Shown here: positions 63,148 to 64,000 of the stretch, one piece after another
How positions within the stretch are numbered: position 1 is the stretch's first letter
Layout of the letters: every line of letters begins with the position of its first letter
Source: Duganella guangzhouensis
Lineage (GTDB): Bacteria; Pseudomonadota; Gammaproteobacteria; Burkholderiales; Burkholderiaceae_D
Reading direction: 5' to 3'
Assembly (NCBI RefSeq): GCF_009674535.1
Contig: NZ_WKJK01000001.1
Location: 434,001 to 498,000, forward strand
Length of the DNA: 64,000 nucleotides
Translations under genes and position numbers: made by a program
Notes under the pieces: generated by a model
Database searches by the model: none
What the model was told of the DNA's origin: nothing
Seen by the model: only the letters and a program-made list of their open reading frames with translations

Positions 63148-64000
63148 TCAAGCCTCGAAGCGCAGCACGTAGTGGCCGGCCATCAGGTGATGCCCATGCG
63201 GCAGCAGGTACGGCGCGTCGCCGATGCTGGCGACGAATTGCAGTTTGTCGTCCAGGTGGTACAGCGCCTGCGTGGTGCTCTGACGGGTAATCGAGTAGCC
63301 CTTGGTGACGGCTTCAAAGCTGAAAGCGTTGCGCGACAAGCCGATGCGGTCGGCGCTGGCGGGCACCGCATCGGCGGCGCGCTTGACGAAGCGCGGGGAG
63401 TCGAGCAGCCGCAGTGACGCCAACATCGGCGAATTGCGGCCGAAGGTGAAGCGCGCGCCGCTGGCGACGCCGGTGCTGACCGGCTGCGCCAGGCAGACGA
63501 TGGCGCGATAGCGGTCCGCCACTTCCGGCGCGGCGGGCAGCAGGCGCAGTGCGCGGGCGTCGACTGGCGCGAAGGTGGCGGGTGCTTCGATGCGTTGGCG
63601 GCCTTCCGGCGTGCAGGCGTATAGATGGTCCGATGCGTCCACGATCAGGGTGATGGCGGCCGGCGCGTCGGCCGAGATGGCGAGCTGGCGGTCGAACGGG
63701 AGTTCCAGAGCCTGGGTGCCGGTGTCGCGGTAGCGGCTCAGGCGCGGCAGGGCCAGAGCCACCAGCGAGATGCGTTGTTGCGATACCGGCGCGTAGGTGG
63801 CGTCGCTTTCGCCGGGGCGGTTGGCGGGCTTGTGGCTGGCGGCCGGCACGGCGGTCAAGTCGATGGGCCGCGAGCTGCCGGAGCGGCTTTGCCATACGGC
63901 GGGGCGGGCTGGCGTGGACGCGGTAGCTGCAGCAGCCGTTGCCACCCTCGCCGCCGCGTCCAAGGCAGCGCGTGGCGTGGCGTGGTCGAATGCCGCCCCC
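63148..64000 (-). CDS. FHA-like protein, 5' end beyond the window (partial)
   Basis: At least 283 codons; the frame stays open to the window edge, so the start is not visible. After an Ala/Pro-rich stretch the sequence is beta-rich. It has FTFGRNSPMLASLRLLDSPR, then DRIGLSRNAFSFEA, GYSITRQSTTQALYHLDDKL and LPHGHHLMAGHYVLRFEA. This order (GR, SRNAF, Y.I, L.LD) fits a divergent FHA domain. It ends six bases before the SH3 gene and is the upstream member of the same operon. Confidence 0.65.
   Translation of the reverse strand, partial: GAAFDHATPRAALDAAARVATAAAATASTPARPAVWQSRSGSSRPIDLTAVPAASHKPANRPGESDATYAPVSQQRISLVALALPRLSRYRDTGTQALELPFDRQLAISADAPAAITLIVDASDHLYACTPEGRQRIEAPATFAPVDARALRLLPAAPEVADRYRAIVCLAQPVSTGVASGARFTFGRNSPMLASLRLLDSPRFVKRAADAVPASADRIGLSRNAFSFEAVTKGYSITRQSTTQALYHLDDKLQFVASIGDAPYLLPHGHHLMAGHYVLRFEA

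Overview
The window looks like chromosomal DNA of a GC-rich, motile, aerobic betaproteobacterium, most likely of the Oxalobacteraceae (Duganella/Massilia/Janthinobacterium type). This is inferred from gene content and codon style; no rRNA or other phylogenetic marker is present. Coding density is high. No gap between genes exceeds 300 bases; the largest is about 260 bases (31962-32222). I saw no tRNA, rRNA, CRISPR array, complete insertion sequence or prophage.

Layout. (1) 51-5165: a sigma-54 activator gene, a near-consensus sigma-54 promoter, and five co-directional genes for exported proteins: a glycine-rich protein, a small exported protein, a C39-peptidase-like protein, a small protein with a double-glycine site, and an outer-membrane barrel. 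The set resembles the Pseudomonas Fap functional-amyloid system, with unfamiliar substrates. (2) 5235-10637: metallo-beta-lactamase-fold hydrolase, ArsR/Old Yellow Enzyme operon with a palindromic operator, small membrane proteins, an SMR exporter and an AstE/AspA-type deacylase. (3) 10706-17827: an accessory-looking stretch with a DP-EP-like small protein, a very large winged-helix/STAND ATPase, a DUF1906 protein, an acyltransferase and several unknowns. (4) 17903-32495: LysR/azoR/pirin locus, psd, a REP-like hairpin, a TonB receptor, a GAF-GAF-PAS adenylate cyclase with a small coiled-coil partner, H-NS, an amidohydrolase, a LON-domain protein and a trpS/DUF1294/DMT operon. (5) 32534-41457: CocE-type hydrolase, HD/MFS/substrate-binding operon, cheW and a chemoreceptor, an RNase H-like protein and a YXWGXW-repeat protein.

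(6) The most unusual part is 41648-54048 (+) together with 59932-64000 (-, running off the window). The plus arm encodes a 1,140-residue transpeptidase-type penicillin-binding protein, a possible sigma/anti-sigma-like pair, a degenerate SPFH-like protein, a tandem Lon-protease-fold protein, a zinc-ribbon/SPFH/coiled-coil protein and a SHOCT-kinase-coiled coil-SUMF1 fusion. The minus arm encodes an FHA protein, a PP2C phosphatase, an SH3-domain membrane protein and a second FHA-like protein. Together they contain kinase, phosphatase, phosphothreonine readers and a cell-wall enzyme. That is reminiscent of the actinobacterial pknB-pstP-pbpA-fhaAB logic but with different partners, and I do not recognise it as a described system.

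Ordinary genes lie between the two arms (54085-59858): PhnA-like protein, GNAT, pilin, LysR, DUF1330, OsmC, a second pirin, and a haem-binding-type adenylate cyclase. Most assignments rest on motifs read by eye; no database search was run.
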